DNA of 64,000 nucleotides, from positions 62,001 to 126,000 of the forward strand of contig MEHQ01004575.1 in the NCBI GenBank assembly GCA_008828725.1. Direction: 5' to 3'. The notes beneath the pieces were generated by a model that worked only from the letters and a program-made list of their open reading frames with translations, was not told the origin of the DNA and did not search any database. The DNA comes from Saccharina japonica. Taxonomy: Eukaryota; Sar; Phaeophyceae; Laminariales; Laminariaceae. Below, in pieces: positions 33,432 to 45,702 of the stretch. A program made the position numbers and the translations under genes. Within the stretch, counting starts at the first letter, position 1; each line of letters begins with the position of its first letter.

Positions 33432-36400
33432 GAAGTGACGTATTGAGGTCGTCCCTGAGCTCGAACCTAAACCCGGGTCTTTCGTCGACGTGTATACCCG
33501 ATACCCGGGTAATGTGTCGAGTGGCGCGCCTATCGTACCTGAAACTTGGGTAAGGTATCGAGGTTCGTACCTTGACGTATACCTAAACCATATGTAAGGT
33601 GTTTGAGGCTGTACCTAAGTGCGGTACGGGTATGTACCCGGGTACGGAAAAACTGAACAATAAAGAGGGCTAGGCACTGCAACCAGTACGTACTGGCAGC
33701 GGAAATCTACTTGCAGTAGCTACTCGTGCCTTCTGGCTGGGCCTGCCAGAAGATGCTGTAAGCATATTTGATGTTGCGTATAATCTACAGCCAGTGTTTG
33801 ACTAAAAAAACTTTCCTACCGGACAAATATTTATGAGAGATTTTATTTTTTACCAGGCGATAGGAGTTGCATCTACCGAGGGCGATAAAAGAGTAATACC
33901 AAACCATGGGTTTGGTGGCCTTTTCGTACTCTGGGTAATTGCGCCGCTAGGCCGCGGCCCACCATATTGGTGCTGGTATGTAAATAGATGGGCGTGCATC
34001 ATTGGTCAGGGTTTGCTGGAAACTGGGTTGCGCCGCGATCGCCCTCTCTAGAAGGGTGGCGATGTCACACCAGCACCTCACTCAACGCCAACGTATCTGG
34101 GATGGCGGGACAGGGGCAGTTGGCCGTATCCCAGCCTACGCCGTGCACCTCACGATGCAAACGCATGCTCAGAGATGCAGCTTGCACGATAGGACCGGGC
34201 TTTAGCCGGAGGCAAGGCGGGAGCATGGTTCCCTACAGGGTCGCTACGGGGTGTTCCCATCTCAAGCTTTTCGGAAGGCCGAACTACTGGGGTTGTAATT
34301 TACAATATCTCGAAACATGTTTGAACTCAGTGACACCTACTAACGTGATGAGGAAGATTTAATCGTTCGCTGATTTTGATAACTATTGTTGAAAATATTT
34401 TGTAACACCTCTTTAACCTGCTGCCCCCCTTCCTTCCCACCCCCCCCCCTTTCATCTTCCGCCCGCCCCCCCCCACTACCTGCACCCCCCCCCTCCGCCG
34501 CGAAACATATTAATTTAATAACCTGATAAACATTCTCGACTACATGATCAACGGAAGGACTGAGTACGATCTAACGGCATCTAGGACTTCACCCGGTGAT
34601 GCCCAATTCATAGAATGTCAAATGACGATGCCAAGGAAACGGGGGCGGCGTAGTAGACCACCAAAAATATTGCATTGGGTACATGGGACTCGAGCTAAAA
34701 TGATGCGAGAGACATTATTAAGATCTAGAGAAAAGCAGTAAACTGCGATCACCCTAGGTATGGAGGATCAGGGACGCATAGTTGGACAAGAGTAACCACA
34801 GGAGCTTTGCAACGGATAAAGTCAGGAAACTAATTCCTGAATGGCTTATGAAACCAGGCTCTCTAAGACGTATCCCCCAATAGCAAGGGGTAACATGTGA
34901 CGCATCTACGCCATTGTCAATCTCAGAAATAGAAAAACGCATGTTGAACGTAGTATACGTGTAAGAACCCATGCGTTATATTCCACAGACATGTTGTTTC
35001 TGGATACCTACGAAAGACAGTACTCGTAGTAAGGATGACTCCAAATTCGTGGTATTAATCCTTGAGGAATTTCCAAGCTTCTTTCCCTGTGTCCAATACT
35101 TCCATAAAATTAACAGAAGCACTGGTGTACTCGAGAAAACGCATGGATTCATAGGTTTGACACTGTTGTCAATGGCTACAACTCACGCCGAGAAATAAAG
35201 CGGCCCTACCCGTCGTTGCCGACACACGGGTTAGGTACTAGACCAGCGAAGCGGTCTCGACATGATGCACGAGTTACGAAAGTAACTTGCGGATATCAGT
35301 ATAGGACAGCAGGGAGCTTTTGTATAAGGATTGGAAACGTAGGATAATGTATTTCACAGGGCTATGATAGTTAAGTAAACCTCATCTGATGGTATCATAT
35401 CATTCCAAATTAGCCCCTAAAACCCTAATGCGTACACATGAATATGTATAATAGGTGCGGCAAAGTGTGTGATCAAAGGAAGGCTGTAGGCCATGTTTTT
35501 ATACAGGCACATAAAAATCAGAACGTAAAATATCACAAAAGAAGTGTTTTTTGGAGTTCTACCGAACGAAACCCAACTCTACCAGTAGCAGCTGACCTGT
35601 AGGCAGAGTGTGCCTGACCACAGCAACGTTAGGGCCGTGTCTCCTAGACATTATGTAGGTGGTATTGTAAAAGGCCCACCTCTCTACTGACGAGGAGACG
35701 GAAACGTCCTCCTGTACATGTCGTGCAGCAGTATCAGTAGTTGTGGTGGCACCTGCTACGTGTATCAGTTGTTGGACAGGTCCTATAGTTTTTTTCGTCT
35801 TCAAATTATACCAAATATCACTATCATCGTGTTGGGGAGCCAGCAGACACGTGAACACAACAGTTTGAGTACGAGTACAGAGGGTTCAAGTGCTAGACCG
35901 ACACGCTGAACGTACAGCGACGCTGGGGCCCTGACCTCATGTGTCCTACTGCTGCTGCTGCTGTATGGTGTATGCTGTTGATTGTTTTTTTTCAAGAAAG
36001 AACCCAAACGGCACGTATACGTAGATGTTTGTTCGTGTTTTGGTTCAGCACTCAGCACGGCAGTATCCCCCTATTGTGATGCCTCGCAGATTTGGCTACG
36101 GCAGATACCGACGTCGGGCCTCATTACCACCAATTACTACACAGTACATATAATAGTAGGATCAGGAATCAGGACAGACTCAGGGTGTACTGATGTAGTT
36201 GGGTAGAAATAACGAGTTTTAATGTGAGGAGACAACACACACACACCCGGGATAACACGGATAAACTATCTGTACTGTAGTACTGTAGTATACGTACTGT
36301 AGCTCATGTTCAAGAGTTGGATCCTCGAGATATCTGCACAATATGTGACGAGAAGAGGAGGCTGTCTTTCAGGGAGCGGCCAGAAATTCACAAAGAAACT

Positions 36401-36807
36401 CGAGGACGGAGATGCGGTTTTCAAACGGTTACAAATACGAGTGCCTCGCTCGCGTCTTCGTCGCGTGCTTCAGCTTGGGGTACATAATGATGCAGACAAC
36501 AGCAGCACAGCCGGCCTTGCTCACAGGATCACTACAGTAGTCAATGCTCGGAAAATGTTCGATTGGGAGGCATGGTGAAGCGGTGCACCGCACGTATAAG
36601 ATGTTGTCAAGAGAGCACTCGCGGGACGAGCATGTCAGCCTCAGTGCAGGGTGCACCAGGCTGGCAGGCATTGTGTGAGCGCTTGCCTGCTGCCAGGTGA
36701 CCTCTCTGTTGGGCTAGGCGTTGGTGTTATGGTATGTGTTGCCGGTCTGCGTAGGTGTTGGTGTTGTGCTGCGTGGTGAGTGTGTTCGATACACGCACAG
36801 CGTCGTA
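33432..36807. other. Mostly unique DNA; no confident gene
   Basis: Near 33470-33650 are many degenerate GTACCC/CCCGGGT words. C-rich tracts lie at about 34421-34498. Frames at 34544-34741 (with a basic PRKRGRRSRPP stretch) and 34971-35198 are the most protein-like but are isolated and unmatched. A (CA)n tract lies near 36235 and repeated ACTGTAGTACTGTAG near 36271-36302. Confidence 0.4.
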
Positions 36808-36939
36808 CGAGACACCTAATAAGAAACAGGCTAAGAAAGCCAGGCTGAAATTTAGAGGGAGAATAGGAAATTCTGGAGTCGTTGTCTTGAAATTAGTGAA
36901 GAAAGCACCCTCTCTCGAATAAGAAATCCAGGTGTCCTG
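36808..36939. mobile_element. Internally deleted M1 MITE with TA flanks
   Basis: It starts TA|CGAGACACCTAATAAGAAAC and ends AGGTGTCCTG|TA. The conserved blocks AAATTTAGAGGGAGAAT and TTGAAATTAGTGAAGAAAGC are present. About 30 bp before the right end are missing (132 bp total). Confidence 0.75.
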
Positions 36940-37214
36940 TACTGCTCTAGTCGGGGAAGCGTCGAAGGTGCTGGGTGGAGTAAAATGGTTTTTGTTTGTT
37001 TCGCAGTGCCTATCTATGCTACGAATGATCATTAGAGTGACGTAAATATCGGTTGAGTCCGTGCGGAATACCTCTCACAGCAGCCGCCATTGCTGCTGTC
37101 GTAGGGTGTGACGGCTGCGAGTTCATACTACAGTACACCGGGAAGCTTGTTGTACTTGGGTTGGGGCCTCGGATTGTGTGGTAAAGCTGTGCACTGCTAC
37201 TGCCGAGCTGTGGC

Positions 37215-37245
<31 letters not shown>

Positions 37246-37248
37246 TAT

Positions 37249-37526
37249 TGGAGGGAACCGGATGGATCACGCTCAACCCAGGGCCAGCACTGCTGTACCA
37301 CCTGAATGAGATGACCACCCTCGCTGACAAAAGTTAAATATGTGTATTGTAATATACCCTGAAGAAAGAACACCCCAAATCTGGGCAGAGCCCAGTGAGA
37401 GAGGAGTCCGAGAGAGAGAAGAAAAAGAAGACACACACTGACAGCTGTGGGTGATGATCTACAGCAGCAAGTAGACATATCCGCTAGGAAACCCGGGGAT
37501 GTGGCCCGGATGTCCCCGGACGACCA
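37249..37526 (-). repeat. 3' LTR of the gag-only retrotransposon
   Basis: 278 bp, TGGAGGGAACC...CCGGACGACCA on the plus strand (TG...CA on either strand). It matches 40923-41205 with a few substitutions and small indels. The adjacent minus-strand G tract (37530-37538, read as CTGGGGGGGGGCTC before the LTR) is where a polypurine tract should be. Confidence 0.8.
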
Positions 37527-38023
37527 GAGCCCCCCCCCAGAGCGAACCCACAGGCCCAAAGGGACTTGGGGAAAACGACAGAAAAAAGACAGGGACAGCC
37601 GGCGGCCATCCACGGAAACAAAACACAACTTAAAGGGAGGTGGAATAAACCACGATCAACGTCACCATCCGTGTCAACAAATTTTCTACCGGTGACATAC
37701 ATCCATTCGTGATGAAACACTACGGAATCAAAATTTGTTTCGTTGAAATCAGACAAATGTCACAGCACACCTTTGAATGACAAACCGTTCCAGTTTTACT
37801 TGACAGCCTACATACCAATATTTAACGACGCCCTCCCATCTCTCACAATCACCACAGTACACAATTGCAGTAAGACCTTTCAGGAAATGCCACTTCACAA
37901 ATAAACACACACATTCATATAACAACTTACAGAACAGAAGTGATCAACCAGCTTCTTACTATTGTGGCCTAAAGCCATCAGTCAGGCGCAGCTCGTAGAG
38001 GGCCCGAGCTGGGAGGTACACAA

Positions 38024-40350
38024 TCAGACTCCAGACAAGCGAACACGACCACCGGCAAAATCTGCAGTTGATTCACCAACAACCTCTCTCCCAGCACACG
38101 AACCGTTCGCACCATCGACAAACACTCCTTCCTTTACCCCACCATGCCCAGTGTCGCCATGCGCTTTGCCCTCAAAACTTCTTTCGTTTGCACCGCTCGC
38201 TGATCCAACACGAACTTGAATAACATGATTTTCGAGTCCGACCTCGGGCGATCGTATAACAACTCCCGGCTCGGTATCTATCAATGATTTCGAAGGAACA
38301 GCATCCTTTCGAGGGTTCGTCTGTAACGAATCGAAATCTGCAACCACAGACGTATCCATACTAATCTCCGATTTCTCGCATAAATTCACATCCATTGAGG
38401 TCTCCTCAGAAACAGACACCAGATCAGCAGACGAAACGACGACAGGTATATCCACAATAATCTCAGACTTCTCACATGCATCCACATCCTCCGTTACCGT
38501 CTCTTCGGAACAGACACCAGTTCAGCAGAAGGAACGATGGCAGGTATGTCTACAACCATCGTATCCTCCTCACATACATCCACACCCTCAGTTACCGTCT
38601 CCTCAGGAACAGTAACCACTTCAGCAGAAGGAACGATAATAGGCGTATCCACAACAATTTCAGAATCCTCACATACATCCACATCATCCGTCGTTGATGA
38701 CTCCTCGAAAGAAGATACCAATGCAGCAGAAGGAACGACAACAGGTCGACCTGGAATACGACGAACGGCATGAATTGAACCCCGGGTAAAAGCAGTCTCA
38801 CAAGATTGATACTGATGGTTACGCATGTTTTCAGACAAACATGTTTCACCAACAATTGTAGACATAGCCGGAACAGCAGTAGCTGTAGGGCCCGTTGCTG
38901 TTGAATCCCTTCGCTGCACCATTGTGGAAACAGGTTGATCATACACCGCGTTGACATTTGTAGTAACAGCCGTACACAGTCCCGCATCACTATCGGCAGG
39001 ATGCAACATAGCACCACCACCTGGAGTACCACCAACTAATGTACCATCCGGAACAGAGAAGAAACCGACCGACGAAAGCTATTGGCGGTGTCAGCCGAAG
39101 GACGATGACGTGAATGTCGACGAAAATCCTGATGTTCAAAACGTTCAACTGACGGACTCGCCGACCCGGAAGATTCATTGGGTACATATGGAGGGTTGAT
39201 AAAACGTCGAGAAGAAAAATTCGCACCTCCAACCCCTTGCACTCCTCGGCTGGCCTGACGCTGAGTTGTTCGACCTGAGTATTCACCACGCTTCTGAGTG
39301 ACTTCCGCCCCCCTCGATGGACATGAATAAGTGCTATTCTTCACGAAGGAACTTTGCTGGTATTCTCGACTCCCAGGATAAGTGTATTCATTCGTAGACA
39401 TAGATGCCTGCGCAGCAAGAAGGTGATGCGTCCTCGGCCAAGCCTCCGCTTCACGTTTCACCATGAAGAATAAGTCCATAGGTCGAGTGTACAATTCATC
39501 GTTTACTATCAGCCGAGAAGTACATGCGTGCCGGAACATGTAGGGTGATATCGCATCCAAGAATATACGGGTAAACAGTTGAGCCGGAGCAGGCTTCCAC
39601 GATCCATTGACATCACCCCCAACCATGAAAAAATCGGCCGCTCCTTCTTCGTCAACAAACTTGCACATAGCATCGAAAAGAGACCCAACGAACCGTCGCA
39701 TGTCAGCAGCATCTATCTGTTGCAACGGCAACCGAACGAGCAGTAGATCGAAGCGACTCTTCTATGGCGATACCATCATGTTCGCGCTTAGGATACGCAA
39801 CCGTATGCAAACAGTCTATTAGATCGTCATCGGAAATACTAGCATGTCGACCTGCATATTCTGCCTGGAGGCATATCCTCTGTAATACAAAGGATGGAAT
39901 CAGTTCTCGTAGGTAACAATCGCGCATGTCTTCCACCTCAGCCAAGGAATCGAGAAATGACCGGATGTCATCCACCTGACCACCAAGAAGCTTGGGCAGT
40001 TTCCAGTCATAAGGAGAACGAGCACGTCTCAAGGCTGTCGCAAACGCGTCGTCGTCGAAATCGATTTTTTGGCAGTTACGTTTTGAAAAGGCATCAATTC
40101 CACCGATATCACCACGTCTATGAATATCACGACCATGAGATGAATCTTTACGCGTTTGACGACGAACGTCTCCCGGTGCACCAGCAGCACCTCGACCATG
40201 ATACTGACCAGTCGATCGATCGACCGATCGTTTCCAGCACTCCATATCGTTGTCCTCCAATGCTACAAAGAGTATAGCCTCACGTCTCAACTTATTTTGC
40301 CCCCACCACGAAGATACCCGTCTGAAAATCTCCTCGAACCAAATTATCGT
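38024..40350 (-). pseudogene. Frameshifted gag-like coding region with 33-residue repeats
   Basis: Reading on the minus strand from 40350: a frame to about 39703 contains FEEIFRRVSSWWGQ, LLGGQVDDIRSFLDSL and CYLRELIPSFVLQRI, a helical, gag-like composition. After a frame change near 39720 comes 39731-39036 (MRRFVGSLFDAMCKFVDEEG), ending in a basic Arg/Ser-rich region. After another change near 39050 the frame continues 39009-38494. After a third, near 38490, it continues 38485-38024. Across the last two are four repeats of about 33 residues, built on VPSAELVSVPEETVTE, DVDVCE and SEIVVD. No CCHC knuckle or pol motif is seen. At least three indels make it a pseudogene unless some are programmed frameshifts. 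Confidence 0.55.
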
Positions 40351-40922
40351 CTATCGAAAAATATCCACCAGCTCGAAATTGTAGATAAAAATCCTGCACA
40401 CGGTCGTACTCTCGTATGTATGTGGTTCCAGCAGAAGAGCCGATGACGCCCAACTCGAGCACCGCTGGGAACCTGATCCGAAGATAGATGCAATAAACCG
40501 ATACCCGACCCGACAGCACCTCTCACCTGTGGGTTCAATCCATGAGGAAGATGTTGCCGGTATCTTTCAAACACAGAAAGTTGTAGACAAATTTGGAAGC
40601 AGAATCTACAGCTCCTTCACCTGAAGCTACGAGTATAAGCTCGAACCTCGAAGATACCACGCCTGGCTCGGAGATACAAATACCCGACACGAACCGATGA
40701 GACTCGAAGATGATACTTGAAAAAGATATCCCAAGAAGACCAGAAGAAGAAACCCAAAGAAGACCCAATACCACCCGAGATATCCGAATATCCACACGGC
40801 CAATACCTGACGAGATTAAAGATATCCAACTTCCATCACTCGTACTCGAAAATGTCTGAGTGCCAACGATTCCCCGTCTCGAAGATTGCCAACGATCCCC
40901 CGTCGCGAATTCTGCAGAATTA

Positions 40923-41205
40923 TGGGAGGGAACCGGATGGATCACGCTCAACCCAGGGCCAGAACTGCTGTACCACCTGAATGAGATGACCACCCTCGCT
41001 GACACAAGTTAAAGATGTGTATTGTAATATACCCTGAAGAAAGAACACCCCAAATCTGGGCAGAGCCCAGTGAGAGAGGAGTCCGAGAGAGAGAAGAGAA
41101 AGAATACACACACTGACAGCTATGGGTGATGATCTACAGCAAGCAGCACGTAGAAATATACGCTAGGAAACCCGGGGATGTGGCCCGGATGTCCCCGGAC
41201 GACCA
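40923..41205 (-). repeat. 5' LTR of the gag-only retrotransposon
   Basis: 283 bp starting TGGGAGGGAACCGG and ending CCCCGGACGACCA on the plus strand, the counterpart of 37249-37526. It differs at a handful of positions (for example ACAAGTTAAAGATG versus AAAAGTTAAATATG). The internal side at 40870-40922 is the 5' leader on the minus strand. Confidence 0.8.
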
Positions 41206-41567
41206 CATGCTGCTGCTGCAGAACTGGCAGTAGAGTCTCCCCCATTGTAGAGGGAGAACGTTCCAGGAATATTCCCTTTTAAAAAAAGTGCGGGAAACAA
41301 ACACAGGCGGGGAAACGCAACATGTTACAGGCCTTTCTTTGTTGCGAGTATCCTCCGCGGATCTCGGGGCCGCCGTGCTTTCGTTTTTTTTTTGCGATTT
41401 CTCGATTATTCGCACCACAAATATTAATCGCGAATGAATGTACAAAACATAAAAAAAAAAAAACCTAAAATGAGTTATGAAGATTCACTCCCTCTGATTG
41501 GCGAAACAGAAAAAAAAAAACCCCCAGGAGACCGCGATGGGATATTTTTGCTCTTCGGTTTTGTTAA
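41206..41567. other. R1 internal fragment and no gene
   Basis: Bases about 41445-41567 repeat the internal R1 segment (AAAATGAGTTATGAAGATTC, GAGACCGCGATGGGATA) found again at 41625-41720. A complete R1 is therefore inserted next to, or within, a fragment of another R1. Confidence 0.55.
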
Positions 41568-42350
41568 AGGGCCCGTACAAACGGAGCGTTTTGACCCTAA
41601 AAACAAAACCTAAAAACAAAACCTAAAATGAGTTATGAAGATTCACTCCCTCTGATTGGCGAAACAGAAAAAAAGAGACCCAGGAGACCGCGATGGGATA
41701 TTTTTGCTCTTCGGTTTATTTTAATCGAAAATCGATTAAAATGACCCTAAAACCAAAACACGAAAGATGAACAGCCCAGCGAGAACGGAGATCATGGCGA
41801 CAACCGCAGCTACGAACGCCCCGTACACTGGACAGCCAGAAGACAGAGAGCAGACAAGGCGCGAACAACATGCGGCTGGTGCCAGGCAATGCAGTGTTCA
41901 ACGCCGTAGCCAAAACCGTGGCTCATGGGGCGGTCCAAGTCGAATTGCGTGCTGCTGTACATTCAAAAATCATCTGTTGTAGCAAGCGGTGAAACTTTTT
42001 GTACAGCACCCGTACTTTATCCAGCGCAAATCTCGCGCTCCAGGCTACGGGCGCCATTGCAGCAGCAGAGTATGGTCGGCTAGTCATGTGGGCACACTCT
42101 CCTCTTTTTTCAGGGCTGGGCGTCACCTCTACCGCAGCTGGGTGGTGCATTACTGCTGGTCTTCCACCTTGACCGTTGACTCGTTTTCGCTTTTGTTTTT
42201 CGCTTTTGTTTTTCACGCGTATCCTGCGTTTGTACACCATCTTCGATTTTACACTAAAAACCTAAAGTCTGTTCGTTTTTACTGTTCGTTTTTAGGGTTT
42301 GTTTTTAGGTTTTGTTTTTAGGTTTTGTGTTCCTCGTTTGTACGGGCCCT
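41568..42350 (-). mobile_element. R1 copy 1: Harbinger/Tourist-like MITE
   Basis: 783 bp with TIR AGGGCCCGTACAAACG at both ends. The subterminal regions repeat CCTAAAAACAAAA / TTTTGTTTTTAGG. GGGCCCGT resembles the Tourist/PIF-Harbinger end GGSCCNGTTTGG. Orientation is opposite to the copy at 47678. A 3-bp TSD is not clear here. An open frame between the arms is not domain-bearing. Confidence 0.6.
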
Positions 42351-42351
42351 T

Positions 42352-43104
42352 ATGTGTCCAACAGAATCGAAAATCGAAATCGAAAATCGAAATGAAATAA
42401 ACGAGGCGCTGATTGGTCCCTGGCCCACACATGTTCCCCTTCGTTTTTTAGGTTCCGAGAAAATGAACGATTTAAACCCATTGCCAAATAACAAAAATTG
42501 ACAGCTGAAAATCGAAAAGCAAATCGAAAGCACGACAGCAACAATTCAGCGTGCTCTACTGGTCAGCGCAGCCACGTCAAAATATCATATCAGGACTGCC
42601 GCACGCAGCACGCAACCCACAGCTAGCATGCCAACACAGCCGCACAGATCCCCCGTAAATAGCCAGCAGGCCAACCACAACACCAGCCCAGACCCTCTAG
42701 GGCCTTTGTTTGCCGGCGTTCGAGCCAAAGCGAAGAGAATTTGAGTAGAGTTCAGCATCATGCCCTCGAGAATGAGGTTGAATGTTCGTTCTCAGATAAT
42801 TTGAATTTTGATCCCGGGGCGTCAAAGTTGGACACGCGACCACCTCCATGGGAGGCCCAACGACCTCCCGGTATCGAATTGTCGTCGCTTCTGCCTGCTC
42901 CTCTGGTGGGCCTGTGGTGCCGAGCGCTAGATTGTCGGCATGTGTACATAGTTGTGAACAGCCCATGGCTTGTGCTCTCAGTTGTTTTTCGCCTGGATCT
43001 TGCTGTTTCCCAATTCGTTTCTGTTTGGACACGTTGGTGATAATATCCGAAACGAAATGAATTCGATTTTCGATTTCGATTTTCGATTCTGTTTGGACAC
43101 ACCC
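42352..43104. mobile_element. R2 copy 1: Harbinger-like MITE
   Basis: It has TIR-like ends: TGTGTCCAACAGAATCG on the left (the outermost GGG is altered) and ...GTTTGGACACACCCT on the right. The arms consist of CGAAAATCGAAAT repeats. It is adjacent to R1, and copy 2 at 51205 is more complete. Confidence 0.6.
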
Positions 43105-43269
43105 TGAGGTCAATAATCGATTTCGATTTTCATTGAATACATTATTAACCAAAACGAAGAGCAAAACTATCCCATCGCGGTCTCCTGGGTCTCTTTTTTT
43201 TTTTTCTGTTTTCGCCAATCAGATAGGGAGTGAATCTTCATAACTCATTTTAGGTTTTGTTTGTTTTAG

Positions 43270-44897
43270 GTGTTTTTGATATTCGGCATAATTTGAAGAA
43301 AGCTGGGTTGTGTTCGGAGAATCCAGAAACAAAACCTGTGATGATTTACGTTCCGATTTATATGTGCCTGAAAAAAACATGGCCCACAGCCTTGTTTGAA
43401 AACACACGTTGCCCACCTATTATCGTAACAGGTGCCACCACAACTACTGCTGTACGACATTACAGCAGAGCTTCTCCTCCCCTCATCAGTAGGAGAGTGG
43501 GCCTTCAATACCACCTACATCATAGAACTCCGAAAACAAAAAAAAAAAACTCATCGCTGTGACGTATTATTAATTTTATAGAAAAAACGTTATGATTTTT
43601 ACGTCCCGAAATTAAAAAAAGAAAAAAAGGCATGTATGTGCCTGTAAAACACACACGTTGCCGCACCTAGCTCGACCAACTCTGAACGAGTTGAGCGGTA
43701 CCAGCACGAGAAGACTTCGTTAAAAAGTGTGCGTGCACAGAGTCCGACGGGACTGGCTTGGTGCCGTGTACGTTGAATGCGGTGTACAAACGTTGATGTT
43801 GACTGTCGCAAACAAACACCAGAAGAAGTCTTCAAACACCACGCTACATGGATTTTCACGCTAAACGCACGCCGATATGAAGAGCCTTTTCCCCTTGAAA
43901 ACTCAAGCAAAAAGCCTCGCGCTTCGCGCTCGCGCGCCTCATTACAATACTCCTTATCCGGTCACCGTCATACCGGCACATCAACCGCCCCCAACACCCA
44001 AACTACTCATTCCACGCGCTAAAACATCGACACTCTCTGACTCACGGTCAGCAGCAAAGATCGTCACAAAGGACGACAATCACGCATTTATTTGCAGACG
44101 TGTTTTAAGCGTAACGTTCTTTCCGCCACCGTCAACACGTAAAAGCCAAGTTCTCGCCTTCGCTCACCTGAGTTCACACGACTACATTTTGATCAGGCAC
44201 GCTTTGGGTCGGGTGAGCTCATAGTCTCTGATATTTATTAATACGTAGTACTACTGTAGTAGGATTTGTTTTTTTGTGATTGCACAACATTCTCATCTGT
44301 GGATTATGTCGCAGACAACGACGCGTGCTGCGATAGATGTAGCATGTTTTGGCAGAAACGGTTCGGGAATATCGGAGCTCATTAGGGGTCACCTTCGATG
44401 AAAACAAAGAGTACCCTTCAGGTCTTTCGAAATTAATATACTTTGTTTTTTATAGCAGTACCGAGGCAGTACTGCAATTTCTGACAAGAAAATACCACAT
44501 CAATACTCCTTACCGAACGCGGCTCAGACCTGCTCCGGACCGACAAGTTTTTGGCTCTTGGATAGGTGACGGGCACGTTATTGTGTTTGCAGCATGTAAC
44601 GAAACTTGTCAGTAGCAAACTTTTCGATTGTTTCGCAGCTCCTGTTTTAATATGTACAATTTGCTGTGGCTGCGTAGGACGCTACAGACGGCCTACTATC
44701 TGTAGTGGTTCTTTGTTGAAAAATTGAGTTAAAACAATATCATCAGCCGAATAAACGGCAATTTTCCAAATTTATATCTGGGTACCAGAGGTTTGGGCAG
44801 TCGATTTTGAGTGAGATACACTTCACCCGCGAACGCGTTGGATCGATCCGTCTCCCTGACAAACGAATGTTGCCCACGTGACCATTGCTCCATCAAG
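43270..44897. repeat. Repeat block Q1: S then T family sequence
   Basis: It aligns with 52123-53757. The segment from 43740 to 44897 is nearly identical. The earlier part (43270-43740) differs by more substitutions and small indels. It contains family S (about 43920-44230) and family T in minus orientation (about 44320-44897). Short frames inside are the same in both copies and have no recognisable domain. Confidence 0.75.
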
Positions 44898-44918
44898 CCG
44901 GCCAGCATCTATCGGTAG

Positions 44919-45416
44919 GGTATAACCAAGCTGTGCCTATGCAAGAAACCAGAGGGTCAGGAGGTGCCTGTGGCGATATATTTTGCGATGGGGGTGCCAG
45001 AGAGCGGCCCAATGTCTGCCGACAAACGGCGAGGACTCAAACACAACTTCCAGGGCCTTCCCGAGGGAGCGGGTTGGACCACGAGCACCGCTTGCTCTCA
45101 GGGGTGCCTCGCGCGTGCGAGTTGGGTTTGTGCAGCTGCGTCGTTGGGTGCATTCGCCGCGAGTCCATATGCGGTGGCGGTTGAACTATTCCGTGATTCA
45201 AAAAAGAAGTTGCACCGCGAGTTTTTACTTCTTTTTTCGTTTTTTTTTTCAGATAAAGTTGGCTGTCGTTTGGACTCAACTGCGTTTTTTTATCAAAAAA
45301 CAAAAGGCTGTTCGTCATTTTCATTTTTTATTTTCATTTTTTATTTGCTCGTTAAGACCCACCCTTATTACCAAGCCGGTGTTGACATGGGCCTTGTTGG
45401 GATAGCTTGTGTGTGA
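44919..45416 (+). CDS. Protein-like open frame with a candidate splice acceptor
   Basis: The frame is open after a TAG at 44916 with no ATG at its start. Residues 1-95 have normal protein composition: EVPVAIYFAMGVPESGPMSA, KHNFQGLPEGAGWTTSTAC and an Ala-rich helix near SLGAFAASPYAVAVELF. After about 45200 the frame runs into a T-rich stretch ending TTTTTTTTTTCAG (acceptor at 45252). The real coding part may therefore be an exon ending before it and another starting at ATAAAGTTGGC. It lies in the only stretch between Q1 and P1 that is not duplicated. I do not recognise the family; other frames here are also open. Confidence 0.3.
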   Translation, partial: GITKLCLCKKPEGQEVPVAIYFAMGVPESGPMSADKRRGLKHNFQGLPEGAGWTTSTACSQGCLARASWVCAAASLGAFAASPYAVAVELFRDSKKKLHREFLLLFSFFFSDKVGCRLDSTAFFYQKTKGCSSFSFFIFIFYLLVKTHPYYQAGVDMGLVGIACV

Positions 45417-45702
45417 CTCAAACCACCTGCCCTCTTGTAGCCCTCTTTCTCGCTGCTGCTGTGCGCTGTGCGTACGCGCCGTCGTAGATGCGGGTTTCTT
45501 GCTCGTGCGAAGTGTTCATTCGTCCGGGGGCATCTCGGGTGCTCTTGGCCAACGATATTTTGTTCTTTTCGAAACCCAACAGACCCAAACCCAATCCGAA
45601 AATAATCTGGTCTTGAGGACGTTTTCGGACGATTTTACGTAGAGCGTTTGGGAACTTTTGTTTTGGAAGTTGATTATTTTTTGGGACCGGCCATACTACT
45701 AC
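45417..45702. other. Unduplicated spacer before P1, no confident gene
   Basis: Both strands have open frames (plus 45409-45642; minus 45418-45729) of protein-like composition. I cannot tell which, if either, is real. Confidence 0.35.

Larger units (their letters stand above)
37249..41205 (-). mobile_element. Non-autonomous LTR retrotransposon with gag only
   Basis: Two direct repeats of 278 and 283 bp enclose 3.4 kb. The internal part carries a minus-strand gag-like region and no recognisable protease, reverse transcriptase, RNase H or integrase. This layout resembles the class called TR-GAG (terminal-repeat elements with a GAG domain). No matching TSD was found (CTTAT versus CATGC); both outer flanks are CTG-rich, so it may be obscured. 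A primer-binding site directly after the 5' LTR is not obvious. A related autonomous element would be needed for movement. Confidence 0.75.

Noticed and set aside
34544..34741. Basic PRKRGRRSRPP stretch resembling an AT-hook
   Set aside because: It lacks the central RGRP core and lies in an isolated 65-codon frame.
37019..37330. Minus-strand frame reading through the LTR start (MSARVVISFRWYSS)
   Set aside because: The same peptide occurs in the other LTR and simply reflects LTR sequence; the continuation differs and is low complexity.
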